Below are positions 18,963 through 28,958 of a stretch of 64,000 nt of DNA, piece by piece. Both the position numbers and the translations under genes were made by a program. The notes beneath the pieces were generated by a model. That model had not been told where the DNA came from. It worked only from the letters and a program-made list of their open reading frames with translations, and ran no database searches. Within the stretch, counting starts at the first letter, position 1, and every line of letters begins with the position of its first letter. The DNA is from Pseudoalteromonas luteoviolacea H33-S (GTDB lineage: Bacteria > Pseudomonadota > Gammaproteobacteria > Enterobacterales > Alteromonadaceae): the NCBI RefSeq assembly GCF_001625695.1, contig NZ_AUXY01000096.1:1-64000 (forward strand), read 5' to 3'.

Positions 18963-19859
18963 GTGAAAGTTCTGATAGTGGATGATAGCCATGCAACATG
19001 TGAAATTATCAGGCGTGCACTTCAACAGTTTACGTATCGCAAGTTATTTATTTCTTGTTCAAATAGTGTTGATGATGCACTTGAATGCATAGAGTTATGG
19101 CAACCTCAGATAATATTAACAGATTGGCATATGCCTGATAAGTCGGGTATTGAGTTGCTACAGGTGGTTGGCACAACACACCCTGAGATCCCTGTTGGCA
19201 TGGTATCTACGGTCGATGAAGAAGAGCAAATCATTTACGCTAAGTCTATGGGCTGTGCTTTCTTTTTATCTAAGCCATTCGCTGACAGCGAGCTTAGAAA
19301 AGCTATCATGCCGTTGGTCAAAGATTTAGAAGCCAAAGAATTGATGGTTGAGCAAGAGGTGCCAATAAAGGAGGGATTGGCACTACCAAAAACAGATTTT
19401 TTAGAGCGCTTAATGCAAAAGAACATCAGTGAATCACTTACGCTCAAGCCTATTCGCGCGCAATCATTGGATGAAAGTAAATTACCCTGTGTCATGGTGG
19501 TTTATGCGGAGAGAGGGAGCCAAAAGGTTCGTGTTATCTGTGTATTGGATGTTTATGCGACTTGTGTGTTGGCTAGTAGCATAGAAGTGATCCCTGAAGA
19601 TGAGGCGCAAAGAGCCATTCATATGAATCAAATAAATGCGCATATTATGACTGCGTGCAAAGAGGCGCTTGGTAAAACAGCGTACGCATTTTTAGACAAT
19701 CAAAGTAAAATGAGCTTGTTTGTCAGAAGCTGTAAGTGTGTTTATACCCATCACCCGAAACTAGAGTTACTTTATAAATACCCCCTCGATAGCCGAATTG
19801 ACTTAAGTTGTGAGAGAGAAGGAATGGCACAAGGCAAAATGCTTATTGTCGGTGTTTAG
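18963..19859 (+). CDS. Response regulator with unassigned C-terminal domain
   Basis: The 298-residue protein has an N-terminal receiver domain (about 1-120) with the acidic pair Asp7-Asp8, the phosphorylation site Asp54 in LTDWHMPD, Ser82 and Lys104 in LSKPF. The C-terminal 150 residues have no DNA-binding helix-turn-helix. A segment with MNQINAHIMTACKEALGKTA loosely recalls CheC/CheX-type phosphatase domains, which would suggest a chemotaxis-type role, but this is only a guess. The start is GTG, supported by GAGG 6 bases upstream. No histidine kinase gene is adjacent. Confidence 0.8.
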   Translation: MKVLIVDDSHATCEIIRRALQQFTYRKLFISCSNSVDDALECIELWQPQIILTDWHMPDKSGIELLQVVGTTHPEIPVGMVSTVDEEEQIIYAKSMGCAFFLSKPFADSELRKAIMPLVKDLEAKELMVEQEVPIKEGLALPKTDFLERLMQKNISESLTLKPIRAQSLDESKLPCVMVVYAERGSQKVRVICVLDVYATCVLASSIEVIPEDEAQRAIHMNQINAHIMTACKEALGKTAYAFLDNQSKMSLFVRSCKCVYTHHPKLELLYKYPLDSRIDLSCEREGMAQGKMLIVGV

Positions 19860-19879
19860 CTTACCTTAAGTTATAAAAA

Positions 19880-20923
19880 TTAGGCATTCTCTGTACTTGC
19901 CACAGCCGCTTTTCTATATTTCGCAGGTGTGGTGTCGGTGAATTTTTTAAAAGCAATATAAAAAGTAGACTGGTTATTATACCCACATAGCGCTGATACT
20001 TGCTTTAGGCTCATTTTTTTATGCTCAGTTAGTAAGTTTTTTGCCAGCTGGATCCTGTGATGATTGATGTATGAGGTAAATGAGACACCTAAGTTGTCGT
20101 TCAATATCTGTGATAGATGTGGAACGGATATATTAAGTTTATCAGCCACTTGAGATAATGACAGATTGGGGCATTTATATAGCTCATCTTCAATCATGAG
20201 TTTTTCTAACGCTTTTAAAACAGGGCTAGCCTTTACATGAGAAATCTTTTTACTGGCATATTTTTCTGGCTTGGACTTATGAAGTTTAGAAATGAGTAAG
20301 GTGAGACTTAAATATAGTGGCAGCAGAAAACACAAGATGCCTATGGTATATGAGGTATAACTTGTAAATACATCAGCGAGCCAAAGTCCAATAGATGTGC
20401 ATAAGATAACGATTGGAAATTGTGTGTACCTTGTTTGAAATAGCTCAAGGTCGTTATTAACAATAGTAGGGTATATGGATATCAATGAGGCTATCAAATA
20501 GACAAACCAGCAATAAATAATAACAGTCGATATGTGTATATTCCAAAGAGCTGAATAATGCTCATACGGCCATAGTACGCCGATTATGATAGCGAGGCTT
20601 GCGGGCGGTATTAAATGCGCTTTCCAATTAAGGTTTTTAGCTGTTTTTTGTTTAAAAGATTGCTTTATATATAGCAATAATACAGGTCCGGATAGAAAAT
20701 TTGCCGTTAACCCCAGCTGTAAATAGGTTTTGCTTGCTTCGGGGTAAAAGAAAAAACATACAGATTTACTTATCCTTATGAATATCATAAAAATAAAAAG
20801 AGATAACAGTTTGTGAGCGCGATTGGAAGATTTATTAATAAAAAAATAGATACTCAAAACTAGCGCATTCAATGCACCTGCGACACTTATAAAAAGCCAA
20901 AAATAAGTTGAATCTAAAACCAT
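19880..20923 (-). CDS. Membrane-bound AraC-family transcription regulator
   Basis: The 347-residue protein has about seven hydrophobic segments in its first 210 residues and an AraC-type DNA-binding domain at the C-terminal end (about 235-340), with LSQVADKLNISVPHLSQIL and QVSALCGYNNQSTFYIAFKKF as the two helix-turn-helix units. This 7-helix plus AraC layout is known in marine and Bacteroidetes-like regulators that sense signals at the membrane. Its target is not evident. It is convergent with the response-regulator gene. Confidence 0.85.
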   Translation of the reverse strand: MVLDSTYFWLFISVAGALNALVLSIYFFINKSSNRAHKLLSLFIFMIFIRISKSVCFFFYPEASKTYLQLGLTANFLSGPVLLLYIKQSFKQKTAKNLNWKAHLIPPASLAIIIGVLWPYEHYSALWNIHISTVIIYCWFVYLIASLISIYPTIVNNDLELFQTRYTQFPIVILCTSIGLWLADVFTSYTSYTIGILCFLLPLYLSLTLLISKLHKSKPEKYASKKISHVKASPVLKALEKLMIEDELYKCPNLSLSQVADKLNISVPHLSQILNDNLGVSFTSYINHHRIQLAKNLLTEHKKMSLKQVSALCGYNNQSTFYIAFKKFTDTTPAKYRKAAVASTENA

Positions 20924-21168
20924 GAGACTCTCTACTACATATTTGCTTTTATTTTAGGGGGAGGAGAGGGGAGTTTTCAATTGCAAAACTTGCATAAGAG
21001 TAGGGGTTGATTTTGATATTTTAGGCGTTCAATTAGTTATAAACTATTATTATCTCATAATATAAATTACGGGGAGAATGAGATGGTTTTTATTAACTTG
21101 CTAATATACAAGGATATATGATGTGAATTTCAATCAAATTCACATCATATAAACGTACTTTAATAAAT

Positions 21169-22569
21169 TTATTGCGTTACTTTTCTTGCTCTAAATTGAC
21201 GACCTTTCATTTTCCCTTCTGAAATAATCTTCAAGGCCTTATTGGCTAGCTTGCGCTCTACGGCTACGTAGGAAGTGATTGCTGTGACTTTGATTTTACC
21301 AATTTGTGAGCCTTGGATTGATTTATCTGAGGTCAGCGCACCTAAAATATCACCAGGGCGCAACTTGGATTTTTTACCGCCATCAATTTGTAGTGTGACC
21401 ATAGGGGCTCTGGCAATCTGATTACCGAACACATCGTCATTGGGTAGTGGAGTGGGGTCAATGGTTTGCCCAAGATAGTCTTCTAATGCATTGACTTTAT
21501 GGGACTCTTTATAGCTCATAACTGAGCATGCTACGCCAGTGTTACCTGCGCGACCAGTACGACCAACACGGTGAACATGTACTTCAGGATCATGTGCTAT
21601 ATGATAGTTTAAAACCATATCGACATGATCAACATCAATGCCTCTAGCGGCAACATCCGTTGCGACTAAAATCGTTAAGCTTTTATTAGCAAATCGAACA
21701 AGTGTGCGATCTCTGTCTTTTTGGTCTAAATCGCCATGCAGCGCTGCGCTATCAAAGCCCAGTTGCTTGAGGTTATCACATACAGATTGACATTCAGCTT
21801 TGGTGTTACAAAACACAACCGCCGATGTGGGTTGGAACTTTAACAGCAGCTTTTGTGTTGCAACAAGCCTTGCTTCATTATCTGGTATTTCATAGAAAAA
21901 CTGTTCAATTGAGCTATGGTCATGCGTTGCTTCAACGGTTACCTTTTCAGCATTGTTCATAATATGCTTTGCAAGTTGCTCAATGCGTGGTGGATAGGTC
22001 GCGCTAAATAGCAAATTTTGTCTATTGCTTGGGCAATGCTCAAGAATACATTGAATCGCATCTTCAAAACCCATCTCTAGCATTCTATCTGCTTCATCCA
22101 ATACAAATGTATTCACTTCATCCAGTGATAAGCGGCCTTTACGTAAATGTTCTTCAATTCGACCTGGTGTACCAACCACGATATGAGCACCGTGTTCTAA
22201 AGAACCAATTTGAGGCCCCATAGGTGCGCCACCACATAATGCTAAAACCTTGATATTGTGAATCGCCCTTGCAAGCTTGCGTATTTCAACGGCAACCTGA
22301 TCTGCCAACTCTCGAGTTGGGCAAACGACCAGTGCTTGTACGCGAAATCGCTTAACGTTGAGGTTATGCAACAGGCCTAAAGAAAATGCAGCTGTTTTAC
22401 CCGAGCCTGTTTTCCCCTGACCAATTAGGTCTTTACCAGCTAAGATTTTGGGTAGTGTTTGGGCTTGTATGTCTGTCATGGCTGTGTAGCCAAGAGAGTT
22501 AAGGTTATCTAATAGGGCGTTTGAAAGTGGCAAACTAGTAAAAAGCGACTGAGACAAAGCAGGAATCAT
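21169..22569 (-). CDS. dbpA: ATP-dependent RNA helicase DbpA
   Basis: The 466-residue DEAD-box protein has GQGKTGSGKT (motif I, about 50-59), PTRELA, VLDEAD (about 156-161), SAT and HRVGRTGRAG (motif VI). The last 70 residues (about 392-466) match the DbpA-type RNA-binding domain with KLRPGDILGAL and YVAVERKLANKAL, which targets hairpin 92 of 23S rRNA during large-subunit assembly. Length fits DbpA. The gene stands alone on the minus strand. Confidence 0.93.
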   Translation of the reverse strand: MIPALSQSLFTSLPLSNALLDNLNSLGYTAMTDIQAQTLPKILAGKDLIGQGKTGSGKTAAFSLGLLHNLNVKRFRVQALVVCPTRELADQVAVEIRKLARAIHNIKVLALCGGAPMGPQIGSLEHGAHIVVGTPGRIEEHLRKGRLSLDEVNTFVLDEADRMLEMGFEDAIQCILEHCPSNRQNLLFSATYPPRIEQLAKHIMNNAEKVTVEATHDHSSIEQFFYEIPDNEARLVATQKLLLKFQPTSAVVFCNTKAECQSVCDNLKQLGFDSAALHGDLDQKDRDRTLVRFANKSLTILVATDVAARGIDVDHVDMVLNYHIAHDPEVHVHRVGRTGRAGNTGVACSVMSYKESHKVNALEDYLGQTIDPTPLPNDDVFGNQIARAPMVTLQIDGGKKSKLRPGDILGALTSDKSIQGSQIGKIKVTAITSYVAVERKLANKALKIISEGKMKGRQFRARKVTQ

Positions 22570-22740
22570 CTATTGTGGAATAAAAGCGAATTATAACACG
22601 TGCACTTGGCTGTGAGTATCTTTGAGGGGAGTTGGCAGGTTTAATTTGTTCTGTTCACGCTTTTTTGACTGTGTTGATTTACTCGTCGAGCCATACTGCA
22701 ATGCGATATGTTGGCTAATTCAGTCTCTCAATAAACTAGT

Positions 22741-23733
22741 TTAAGGCGCCAACCTGCTGTTAATACTTGCTATGAAGTTGGCTGGGTCGTCTACCCCAAT
22801 AAACAGGCTTTTAGTGGTTCCTTTAGGCTTATTGAGTGATATTCCTATATTAGGTACGCCAGAATAGTTAAAACGCTTAAGATCTTTTCCGCGCGTGACA
22901 GGTTGATTGTTCTGCTTAATGTCCAAGATGTTATTAAGTGGTATTACAATGGGATTATATAAACCATATCTTATTATCAAAGTATCTTCAGTCAAAGAGA
23001 TTGGCCTTTTCGTTATGGCCCGATACTCAGCGATAAAGAACACTAAACTGAAGATAGTCAGTAAGCTGATAATATTTGCAGCCATTGGAGACCAAATAAA
23101 GTGCAGTAGTAAGTGCACAATGGGAATTTCAATTGCAATTAAAATAATAAACCCTAGCAGGTTGCTGTGAGACCCATCTTTTTGGTGATAACTAAAGTGA
23201 ACATTGCCTTGATAGGTTTTTGTGTGAATACGTTTTGGCACGAGTGCAAATGTCCACATACGTATTTCAAAGCAGAAAAACTGCGCGAATTTGCCAGAGC
23301 CAAGATAACGAGAGACGGACTGTTCTAACGATACATCAGGGTCTTGCCCTTTTTTTAGCGCGATGTTTATCGCCCAGTAAACACTAAATACCGCTGCAAG
23401 CTCAAAAAGCAGAACAATGGCAAGCACCAAATATCTGTCTTGTTCTAAATATGGCCACAGAACTTTATGTTCATCTGGAATAATGTAACTACCAATTAGT
23501 ACTGCTAAGCAAATTAATATAAGGGCTTTGAGAAGCGCCTCTTTTTTATCTTTTACACATATAAAACAAATAACCGGTATCGCAATCAATACATCAATGA
23601 GAAATAACCACTCCCATCTTTCTTTACCGTAATCATTCCACATATTTTGTGTATTGAAATAGATGAACCATAAAGAGGACATGGCAATTAAAAAAATGAA
23701 GGGCAATTTTGAGTTGGTCGATAAATTCATCAT
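22741..23733 (-). CDS. Multi-pass membrane protein with PH-like tail
   Basis: The 330-residue protein has about seven hydrophobic segments (four or five in the first 140 residues, two near 190-235) and a beta-rich C-terminal part (about 245-330) with LTEDTLIIRYGLYNPIVIPLNNILDI, a pattern found in bacterial PH (bPH2-like) modules. I do not recognise a named family. Two ATG codons lie in tandem at the start and the ribosome site is weak. No obvious operon partner. Confidence 0.65.
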   Translation of the reverse strand: MMNLSTNSKLPFIFLIAMSSLWFIYFNTQNMWNDYGKERWEWLFLIDVLIAIPVICFICVKDKKEALLKALILICLAVLIGSYIIPDEHKVLWPYLEQDRYLVLAIVLLFELAAVFSVYWAINIALKKGQDPDVSLEQSVSRYLGSGKFAQFFCFEIRMWTFALVPKRIHTKTYQGNVHFSYHQKDGSHSNLLGFIILIAIEIPIVHLLLHFIWSPMAANIISLLTIFSLVFFIAEYRAITKRPISLTEDTLIIRYGLYNPIVIPLNNILDIKQNNQPVTRGKDLKRFNYSGVPNIGISLNKPKGTTKSLFIGVDDPANFIASINSRLAP

Positions 23734-24097
23734 TACATTCGATAAGGATATTTTTATAATTCTTTTTAAGAAGAGTCTATCAGTACCTCTTAAACAAACA
23801 AAATATAAAATAAAAGCAAGGGTGTTAACTTCTCAAATGACTCGCATATTGTGGTAATACATAGTTATTAATTCACTTGGATTGCATCATCCTGTTTATC
23901 AGTATTAATAATTTAATTTTTTAGAACGGTTTGGTTTTTAAGGTTAATATGCCATGAAAAAACTTCAATTAAAAGTGGATTTATATAGGTAAAAGGTATT
24001 GAAATGATCATTAAATGGGCAGATAATGCTGCTGCTCTTTAGTCTTACTATTTAAGACAGACTTACGAGTATAGGACGAACATTAAAAGGAAGATAA
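23734..24097. other. Divergent intergenic gap
   Basis: This 364-base AT-rich stretch lies between the membrane protein gene (minus) and the small lipoprotein gene (plus). It should carry both promoters. I see no further gene and no clear structured element. Confidence 0.4.
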
Positions 24098-24463
24098 ATG
24101 AAAAACTTACTGATCATAATTTTTACCACATTTATTCTAGCTGCATGTAGCAGCACACAAAGCGGAAAAGACTTTGACATGGAAGTAGTTAAGTCGTTTA
24201 AAAAAGGTGAAACGACTCAAGAAGATGTAAGAAAAGCCATTGGTGACCCAAGTGGCATGGACGACTTGGTTGATGGTGAAACGGCATGGCAATATTATTT
24301 TCATGAAAATAAAAGCAGTGGATTAAACTATGTTCCTGTTGCTGGCGCTTATGCCGGTGGTTCAAAGGGCACTAGTAAACATGTAACTATCCGCTTTGGT
24401 AAAGATGGTATCATGAGTGGTATGTCATTTAGAGAAATTGAAAGCGGTTCGTCACGCTTTTAA
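24098..24463 (+). CDS. Small SmpA/BamE-like lipoprotein
   Basis: The 121-residue product has a lipoprotein signal with lipobox LAAC (Cys17). The mature part has the SmpA/OmlA (BamE-like) pattern: KKGETTQEDVRKAIGDPS followed by an aromatic ETAWQYYF strand and a final beta strand. BamE itself helps outer-membrane protein assembly, but many short relatives have unknown roles, and a Gly-rich loop (VAGAYAGGSKG) sets this one apart. AAGGA precedes the ATG, and a terminator follows, so it is a single-gene unit. Confidence 0.8.
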   Translation: MKNLLIIIFTTFILAACSSTQSGKDFDMEVVKSFKKGETTQEDVRKAIGDPSGMDDLVDGETAWQYYFHENKSSGLNYVPVAGAYAGGSKGTSKHVTIRFGKDGIMSGMSFREIESGSSRF

Positions 24464-24483
24464 AAATTGAGAATGATATGCAG

Positions 24484-24515
24484 CGCCGTTTGATTGTAGA
24501 TCATTCGGCGTTTTT
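24484..24515 (+). terminator. Intrinsic terminator of the BamE-like gene
   Basis: CGCCG (24484-24488) pairs with CGGCG (24506-24510), an inner TGAT/ATCA pairing extends the stem, and five T follow. It lies 20 bases after the stop. Confidence 0.8.
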
Positions 24516-24978
24516 GGCGATAACTAGTTACCAATTTTATTAAACTTGATAGCAAGTAATAGGCGGATTATTAAATTTATTTTTTATAAAATATTTAGCT
24601 TCTCTTACTTAGTTAACAGGTATCCACAAACACCTTTCTTTGAATTCTATCGATTTTACGTATTTCCTATCTAGTGTTTTTCTGTGTAGTGCTTGAATTC
24701 TTTTAAATGTTCTAAGCTGATATGTGTTTATTCTATATAAACAAGGAGCTTAGTATCAGTTTTATGGTCTTTAAGCGAAGGCTTATTTTCATAATATGGC
24801 TTGCTGACTAGATCGAGCCATCAAAATTTAAAATGCTCATTGCAACAGTTGATGCTGTATTTTAAGTCATGAGCTAATAGTGAAGTTAGTCTTTTTACAG
24901 GCTTAAACGCTGTAATAGTGGGAAAAGTACCGGGGGTGCGTCAAAAATTAACTAATTAATGACGCACTCAACTCTTTA
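24516..24978. other. Intergenic gap between convergent genes
   Basis: No gene or convincing RNA structure is visible in 463 AT-rich bases between a plus-strand terminator and the end of a minus-strand gene. This is long for a convergent gap and could be a site of lost sequence. Confidence 0.35.
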
Positions 24979-25344
24979 TTAGGCTACTGCCTCACCTTCA
25001 TTTGCCACTTTCGGGTTAAGGCCATATTGGTTTTCACTTTCTTCACCCTCTAAGATGAAAAAGACAAATAATGCCAAGGTACCAATTATTGGTATAAAGG
25101 CAATCAGCATCCACCAGCCTGATCTTCCAGTGTCATGCAAACGTCTAACGCTTAGTGCGAGGGTAGGTACAAAAATAGCTAATGCATAGATAATGCCTAA
25201 GAAAGATGTGCCAAGTAACCCATCAATAAAGCCTAATATAACAGAGACAATTATGTTGAATAAAAAGAACATCCAGTATTCTTTTCTTCTCGCTCTTCCT
25301 TCAAATACCGCATAGTTTTTTAAGACGGATATATACCATTCCAT
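24979..25344 (-). CDS. DUF805 family inner-membrane protein
   Basis: The 121-residue protein has the DUF805 pattern: an N-terminal YAVFEGRARRKEYWMF block, then three or four membrane helices, with LALSVRRLHDTGRSGWW between them. It ends in an acidic tail. E. coli relatives are YhaH and YhaI; their function is not known. AAGGA precedes the ATG. Confidence 0.92.
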   Translation of the reverse strand: MEWYISVLKNYAVFEGRARRKEYWMFFLFNIIVSVILGFIDGLLGTSFLGIIYALAIFVPTLALSVRRLHDTGRSGWWMLIAFIPIIGTLALFVFFILEGEESENQYGLNPKVANEGEAVA

Positions 25345-25715
25345 TTTTGGTTCCTTTATTAATTGTAATTTCCTAGTTTGGGAGTCCGATTGCCTTTGGT
25401 GCTGTAATGTCCGTTAGCAGCTGTTTGTACCTAGATACAAAATAGCTATGTTGTTTCCCTGCGCATAAAAGTAAATCAATCATGCTATTGTCACAAGAGG
25501 TAATTGTAAAAAACTCATCTTTTATGTGAAAAATCATAAAAATCACGATTAAATCATTTTAAAATTAGTATTTTATCTTCATATGGAACTTTACTTTTTA
25601 ATTATATAAGTATTTTAAATTACACATAAGCACACTGTTCGTTCTTCACATGCATTTCACGCAATTTAATAAACACTTAGGTCATAAATTAGTTTAAGCG
25701 CAATAAGGAATGAAC
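25345..25715. other. Divergent promoter region before the ABC transporter
   Basis: This 371-base AT-rich gap lies between the DUF805 gene and the ABC transporter operon. It must hold both promoters. No gene or clear operator is visible. Confidence 0.4.
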
Positions 25716-26366
25716 ATGGGTGTTAAATTGGATGTCCTCGATTTGGAACACACGATTAATTTGGTAAATGGAGAACCTCTACATTTACTTAAGAATATTT
25801 CAATGTCAATTGAGGCGGGCGAGCATATTGCTATTGTGGGCGCCTCTGGCTCAGGAAAATCAACACTTCTCTCTTTGCTGGCAGGGTTAGAGACATTGCA
25901 AAAAGGCAAAATCTGCTATCAAAAAAACCTTGAAGTATTGAGTGGTGTGACTGGTGTATCCGGTTTTATTTTTCAACACTTCCATCTATTACCTGAGCTA
26001 AATGCGCTACAAAATGTGGCACTGCCTTTGATGTTACGGGGTGAAAGTACAGCACAACAGCGCGCGTTAGAGAAACTAAAACTTGTGAATTTAGAGGCGC
26101 AAGCCAAACAGCCTGTTACTAAGTTGAGTGGCGGCGAGCAACAACGTGTGGCGATTGCCCGTGCGCTCTGCAATGAGCCACAGGTTTTGTTTGCGGATGA
26201 ACCGACAGGGAACCTAGATCATAAAACGGCAGAACAGGTTTTTGATCTTATGCTGCATGGTGCGAAAGCATCAGGCACTACCATGGTGGTGGTGACTCAT
26301 GACCTTAATCTCGCTTCAAAATTAGATAAAACATACAAGCTTGAAAATGGGGAATTAAAGCTATGA
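25716..26366 (+). CDS. ABC transporter ATP-binding protein (LolD/MacB type)
   Basis: About 216 residues with Walker A GASGSGKS (near 40-47), a Q-loop, the signature LSGGEQQRVAIARAL and Walker B LFADEPTGNLD followed by a switch histidine. The ENPTGNLD-type motif and length place it with LolD/MacB/FtsE-like mechanotransmission ATPases. ATG 25716 is preferred over ATG 25710, because the AAGGA ribosome site abuts the earlier codon and is 6 bases from the later one. Its stop overlaps the start of the permease gene (ATGA), so both are translated together. Confidence 0.92.
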   Translation: MGVKLDVLDLEHTINLVNGEPLHLLKNISMSIEAGEHIAIVGASGSGKSTLLSLLAGLETLQKGKICYQKNLEVLSGVTGVSGFIFQHFHLLPELNALQNVALPLMLRGESTAQQRALEKLKLVNLEAQAKQPVTKLSGGEQQRVAIARALCNEPQVLFADEPTGNLDHKTAEQVFDLMLHGAKASGTTMVVVTHDLNLASKLDKTYKLENGELKL

Positions 26367-28897
26367 GTGAGCCATATGCTGAAAATCAATTAGACAGTTC
26401 AAGCTGTCAATTAATGCCTGCCAGCAAGTTATTCATTAAAGTATTTATATCGCAAATTATGCAAGGAAAGCATCTAATTACATTGCTAAGTTTGGGTCTT
26501 TTATTTTTGTATCTGAGCCTAACCAGCTTATTTGGTCAAGGCGTTGATAGATATTTAAACAATAACTTGCAGACGATGTTAGGCGCTGATACGCAGTTAA
26601 CCGTTACCAGAGATTGGCATGATCATGAAAGGCAATGGATGCAAGCGCATGCAGCCAAAAGTAGTTTTATTAATAGTTATGAAGTGACATTAAGTGCGCA
26701 AGCCGCTTTTAGCCATACAAAACTCAAAGCGGTAGATCAAAGCTATCCTCTCAATGGTGATGTGACAGTGTCTTACACACCAAGTTTTACGCCATCTTTG
26801 GAGTCTACTGGACCAAAATTAGGAGAGATCTGGCTTGAGCCTCATCTAGCTCGTGCACTGAATGTTAAGGTTGGTGATACTGTTTCCCTTGGTCACAACA
26901 CATTGATGGTGAGTGCGCTATTGCTCAATGAGCCTGACAGAATCATTCAAGGATATAGCAGTGATAAACGTGCCATTGTGTCTCAAAAAAGTATTGAGCA
27001 TTTGGAGATGATCCCGCTTGAGCGCCAAGTATTAATTAATCACCCATTGGACTTTACAAAGGAGCACCTACAGCGCTTACAGAACAACAGTGCTGATTTA
27101 AACATGGTTAGTAAATTACTGAACAACTATCCGATGGCACATGCGTGGAAAAGAGTGCAGAACTTTATGGGGTTGATCAGCTTTGTGATTGTCTTACTGA
27201 CTTGCCTATGTCTATGGCTTAGCCAAAAAAGCCATGTAGAGCCGCTTCAAAATGTGTTGGCAGTGATGTTAGCAAATGGTGTTAAGCGTCAGCAAATTCC
27301 ATTTATTGTACTGATTTTAATGGCTAGCATTTTGTTCATTAGTTTTATTCCCGCACTGATGATAGCCATTGCCCTCACGGCTGCTCTGGAGTATGCCATT
27401 CAGCAACACTTTTTGGCCACATTTGAGCTTATGTGGGATTGGATGGGGATAGGTAAAGCGCTATTTATCAGTATATTACTCTATTTTCTGCTCACGGTTC
27501 CGAGTTGGGTAACTCTGATTAAGAGTAATGTCCGAGATCTATTAGAAAAGCGAGAGAATAACTCAATCACTTTCATAGTCAGTGGCTTATGTCCATTATT
27601 GTCTCTATTGGTTGTAGTGGTTTTGAATACGGATAACTGGGTGTTGACTGGGTTACTGTTGTCTGGTCTTGCGGTCTGTTTAGTATTATTGCTGGTTTTG
27701 GCATGGGGCGGGTTAAGTGCCGCCAATAAGTTACTGTCTGGAAAAGGAGGTATTTTTGCATTTGTACTGTTACTGATGAAGCAACGAATGCGTGTCAAAA
27801 TTGTACAAATTCTGGCGTTAGGTTTAAGTGCCACATTATTACTATTGTGTCTTCGAGTTGGTCAAGATGTGAGTGATGTGCTTGATAGAGCATTGTTCGC
27901 AGACCAAGGAAATATATTTGTGACTCAAGCAACGGCGGAGCAAAAGCAAGCACTTACAGAATTTACTTTACAGCAGCGCGGTGAAGTAAAGCAGTTTAAA
28001 GCGTTTCAAAGCGCCAGAGTAACGCATGTTAATAACCTATTGTTAAGTGAAATTGATGCGCCAAGTAGCGACTCTAAATCTCGTTTAGAGCGCAATATCA
28101 ATCTACATTGGCAAGCTAATCAGCCACAAAACATAAATATTGTCTCTGGCCAGTGGCAAAGTAAAAAGCAAAATGATTTGCCTGCTATCTCTATGGAGCA
28201 AGAAGTGTTTGATGAGCTTAATTTAGAGCTTGAGGATGTGCTTACAATGCAAGTTGGTACTCAAAGCCAGCAGTTCAAAATTGCTTCGGTACATCACTAC
28301 CGTTCAGGTTCAGATATGATCACATTTTGGTTTGTTGTACATCAAGACAGTGCACCAATAGCAGACGAGCAGGTTTTTTATATGGGTAGCGTCGATTTAC
28401 CAGAGCAAGGCTTACAGCAACTTGGTGAAATTTGGCAAGCTCACCCGAGCATTCGCATGTTACGTGTTGAAGAGTTAATTGCAAGAGTGCGCAGTACAGT
28501 ACAGACATTTATCTATCTGACCTTGGCGTATGGTGTTTTTATTGCTTTGATGAGTAACTTGCTTGTTATTGCCTCAATCCAAACCCATCTTCAAAGAGAT
28601 AAGTTAAAGAATGGTTTGCTGATAAGCTTTGGCTTAGATAGTCGGCAAAGTCGTAATATGCTCATCGTTGAATGGAGTATTTTGACCATGATCCCGGTTG
28701 CGTGTGCATTAACATCGATATATTTGTTTATCGGTCAAATTTATCAGGCAGGGTTTGGTTTACCGTATAGGCCAAATGACTTCATGCTTTTAGTTGAGGC
28801 CATTACTATCGTTGCGGCGATTGCGCTGGGTGGTATTTTCTTAAGCCGCAAGCAACTCAAGCAAAATGTGGTGACCTTACTTGAACAGCGTGGCTAA
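26363..28897 (+). CDS. ABC transporter permease, FtsX-like (YbbP type)
   Basis: The 844-residue protein has an N-terminal membrane helix (about 32-52), a periplasmic domain, three or four helices (about 265-390), two more helices near 395-445, a second periplasmic domain and three final helices. This duplicated FtsX layout with about ten helices is that of YbbP-like permeases paired with YbbA-type ATPases, which are thought to act on lipids, lipoproteins or envelope factors. It overlaps the ATPase gene by 4 bases. E. coli ybbAP neighbours a thioesterase gene (tesA); none is here. Confidence 0.88.
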   Translation: MSEPYAENQLDSSSCQLMPASKLFIKVFISQIMQGKHLITLLSLGLLFLYLSLTSLFGQGVDRYLNNNLQTMLGADTQLTVTRDWHDHERQWMQAHAAKSSFINSYEVTLSAQAAFSHTKLKAVDQSYPLNGDVTVSYTPSFTPSLESTGPKLGEIWLEPHLARALNVKVGDTVSLGHNTLMVSALLLNEPDRIIQGYSSDKRAIVSQKSIEHLEMIPLERQVLINHPLDFTKEHLQRLQNNSADLNMVSKLLNNYPMAHAWKRVQNFMGLISFVIVLLTCLCLWLSQKSHVEPLQNVLAVMLANGVKRQQIPFIVLILMASILFISFIPALMIAIALTAALEYAIQQHFLATFELMWDWMGIGKALFISILLYFLLTVPSWVTLIKSNVRDLLEKRENNSITFIVSGLCPLLSLLVVVVLNTDNWVLTGLLLSGLAVCLVLLLVLAWGGLSAANKLLSGKGGIFAFVLLLMKQRMRVKIVQILALGLSATLLLLCLRVGQDVSDVLDRALFADQGNIFVTQATAEQKQALTEFTLQQRGEVKQFKAFQSARVTHVNNLLLSEIDAPSSDSKSRLERNINLHWQANQPQNINIVSGQWQSKKQNDLPAISMEQEVFDELNLELEDVLTMQVGTQSQQFKIASVHHYRSGSDMITFWFVVHQDSAPIADEQVFYMGSVDLPEQGLQQLGEIWQAHPSIRMLRVEELIARVRSTVQTFIYLTLAYGVFIALMSNLLVIASIQTHLQRDKLKNGLLISFGLDSRQSRNMLIVEWSILTMIPVACALTSIYLFIGQIYQAGFGLPYRPNDFMLLVEAITIVAAIALGGIFLSRKQLKQNVVTLLEQRG

Positions 28898-28917
28898 AAA
28901 TTGTTCTTAGGCAAATT

Positions 28918-28947
28918 AATAAAAGGACCAAGAGGTCCTTTTATTTA
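28918..28947. terminator. Bidirectional intrinsic terminator
   Basis: AAAAGGACC (28921-28929), an AAGA loop and GGTCCTTTT (28934-28942) form a stem with T-rich ends on both strands. It serves the convergent permease and serine hydrolase genes. Confidence 0.88.
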
Positions 28948-28958
28948 AATGTTAGCAA

